From the NCBI RefSeq assembly GCF_963548695.1, contig NZ_CAUUWA010000101.1:1-6093 (forward strand): a DNA stretch of 6,093 nt. Reading direction: 5' to 3'. Below the pieces are notes generated by a model, which saw only the letters and a program-made list of their open reading frames with translations, ran no database searches and had not been told where the DNA came from. The stretch's first letter is position 1; every line of letters begins with the position of its first letter. This DNA is from an uncultured Fretibacterium sp. GTDB lineage: Bacteria; Synergistota; Synergistia; Synergistales; Aminobacteriaceae. Shown here one piece after another: positions 5,631 through 6,093 of this stretch. Made by a program: the position numbers and the translations under genes.

Positions 5631-6093
5631 GCGTGACCGTCCATCCCTCCGCGGTCGTCGAGCCGGGGGCCGAACTGGGGGACGGCGTCCGGGTCGGCCC
5701 GTGGTGCCACATCGCCTCCCGTGCCTCGATCGGGGAGGGCACGGTTCTCGAGGCGTTCGTGAGCGTGCACGGCGGCGTGACGATCGGCAGGAATTGCCGC
5801 ATCCACGAGTACACGGCGGTGGGCGGCGACCCTCAGGACCACGGATACAGGGGCGAGGAGTCCTGGGTGCGCATCGGGGACGACAACGTCATTCGCGAGA
5901 ACGTGACGATCAACAGGGCGACGGGGGAGGGGTGCGAGACCGTCGTCGGGAACGGTTGTTTCATCATGGACGGCGTGCACCTGGCTCACAACGTCCGGCT
6001 GGGCGACCATGTGACGCTGGCCAACAAGGTCGGGCTCTCCGGGTTCGTCACGGTGGGGGACCACACCGTCTTCGGCGGCATGTCGGGCGTCCA
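5627..6093 (+). CDS. lpxA: UDP-N-acetylglucosamine O-acyltransferase LpxA (3' truncated by window)
   Basis: LpxA acylates the 3-OH of UDP-GlcNAc with a 3-hydroxyacyl chain from ACP, the first step of lipid A synthesis. The window holds 155 codons plus two bases of the next, about 60% of a normal LpxA (E. coli 262); the rest of the helix and the C-terminal helical domain lie outside. Left-handed beta-helix hexapeptides run from residue 5 (VHPSAVVEPGAELGDG). The family segments PQD (69-71), IRENVTINRAT (89-99) and VHLAHNVRLGD (117-127) are present. H121 matches the catalytic H125 of E. coli and H118 matches H122. Two positions differ: G73 stands where E. coli has K76 (QDHGY for QDLKY), and F140 where it has H144 (SGFV for AGHV). 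The start ATG forms ATGA with the fabZ stop and has AGAGGAGG (5612-5619) 7 nt upstream. The chain-length ruler region is outside the window. Confidence 0.95.
   Translation, partial: MSVTVHPSAVVEPGAELGDGVRVGPWCHIASRASIGEGTVLEAFVSVHGGVTIGRNCRIHEYTAVGGDPQDHGYRGEESWVRIGDDNVIRENVTINRATGEGCETVVGNGCFIMDGVHLAHNVRLGDHVTLANKVGLSGFVTVGDHTVFGGMSGV

Noticed and set aside
4154..6064. Minus-strand open frames opposite lpxC, fabZ and lpxA (4154-5179, 5255-6064)
   Set aside because: They overlap well-identified + strand enzymes throughout and show no family features or ribosome sites.

Overview
The window is a single rightward run of outer-envelope genes from a GC-rich diderm (Gram-negative type) bacterium. 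In order it holds the tail of an unidentified gene, an Omp85/BamA-type outer-membrane assembly protein, an unrecognised secreted protein, lpxD, lpxC, fabZ and the first 155 codons of lpxA. All real genes are on the + strand. The order bamA - X - lpxD - lpxC - fabZ - lpxA resembles the outer-membrane clusters known from Synergistota and from diderm Firmicutes (Negativicutes). The high GC content and the absence of a recognisable Skp/OmpH gene between bamA and lpxD make me lean to Synergistota. That placement is inference from layout and composition, not a database match.

Layout: 1-93 is the 3' end of an upstream gene whose TGA overlaps the TTG start of bamA. 90-1865 is a three-POTRA Omp85 protein. 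1816(or 1933)-3168 encodes an exported protein of unknown function, beta-rich in its C-terminal third. 3196-4233 is lpxD, overlapped by lpxC (4223-5077). An 82-nt gap follows, then fabZ (5160-5630), whose stop overlaps the lpxA start as ATGA (5627). Shine-Dalgarno sites precede bamA, lpxD, lpxC, fabZ and lpxA. The short gaps and overlaps indicate one operon with translational coupling. I see no convincing promoter inside it.

Function: LpxA, LpxC and LpxD are the first three enzymes of lipid A synthesis. They acylate UDP-GlcNAc at O-3, remove the N-acetyl group, then acylate the freed amine. FabZ makes the enoyl-ACP feeding the same 3-hydroxyacyl-ACP pool used by LpxA and LpxD, so the operon balances phospholipid and lipid A supply. 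BamA inserts beta-barrel proteins into the resulting outer membrane. Key catalytic residues of LpxC, LpxD and FabZ are present. LpxA keeps its catalytic His but differs at two other positions that contact substrate in the E. coli enzyme.

Less ordinary features: the two places where the genes are not tightly packed (after bamA and after lpxC) each carry three tandem degenerate 15-nt units of unrelated sequence. The second array lies in a possible 35-codon ORF that starts on the lpxC stop codon (ATGA) and ends inside fabZ. The unknown gene between bamA and lpxD is the best candidate for an undescribed envelope function. No mobile element, CRISPR array, RNA gene or defence system is visible.
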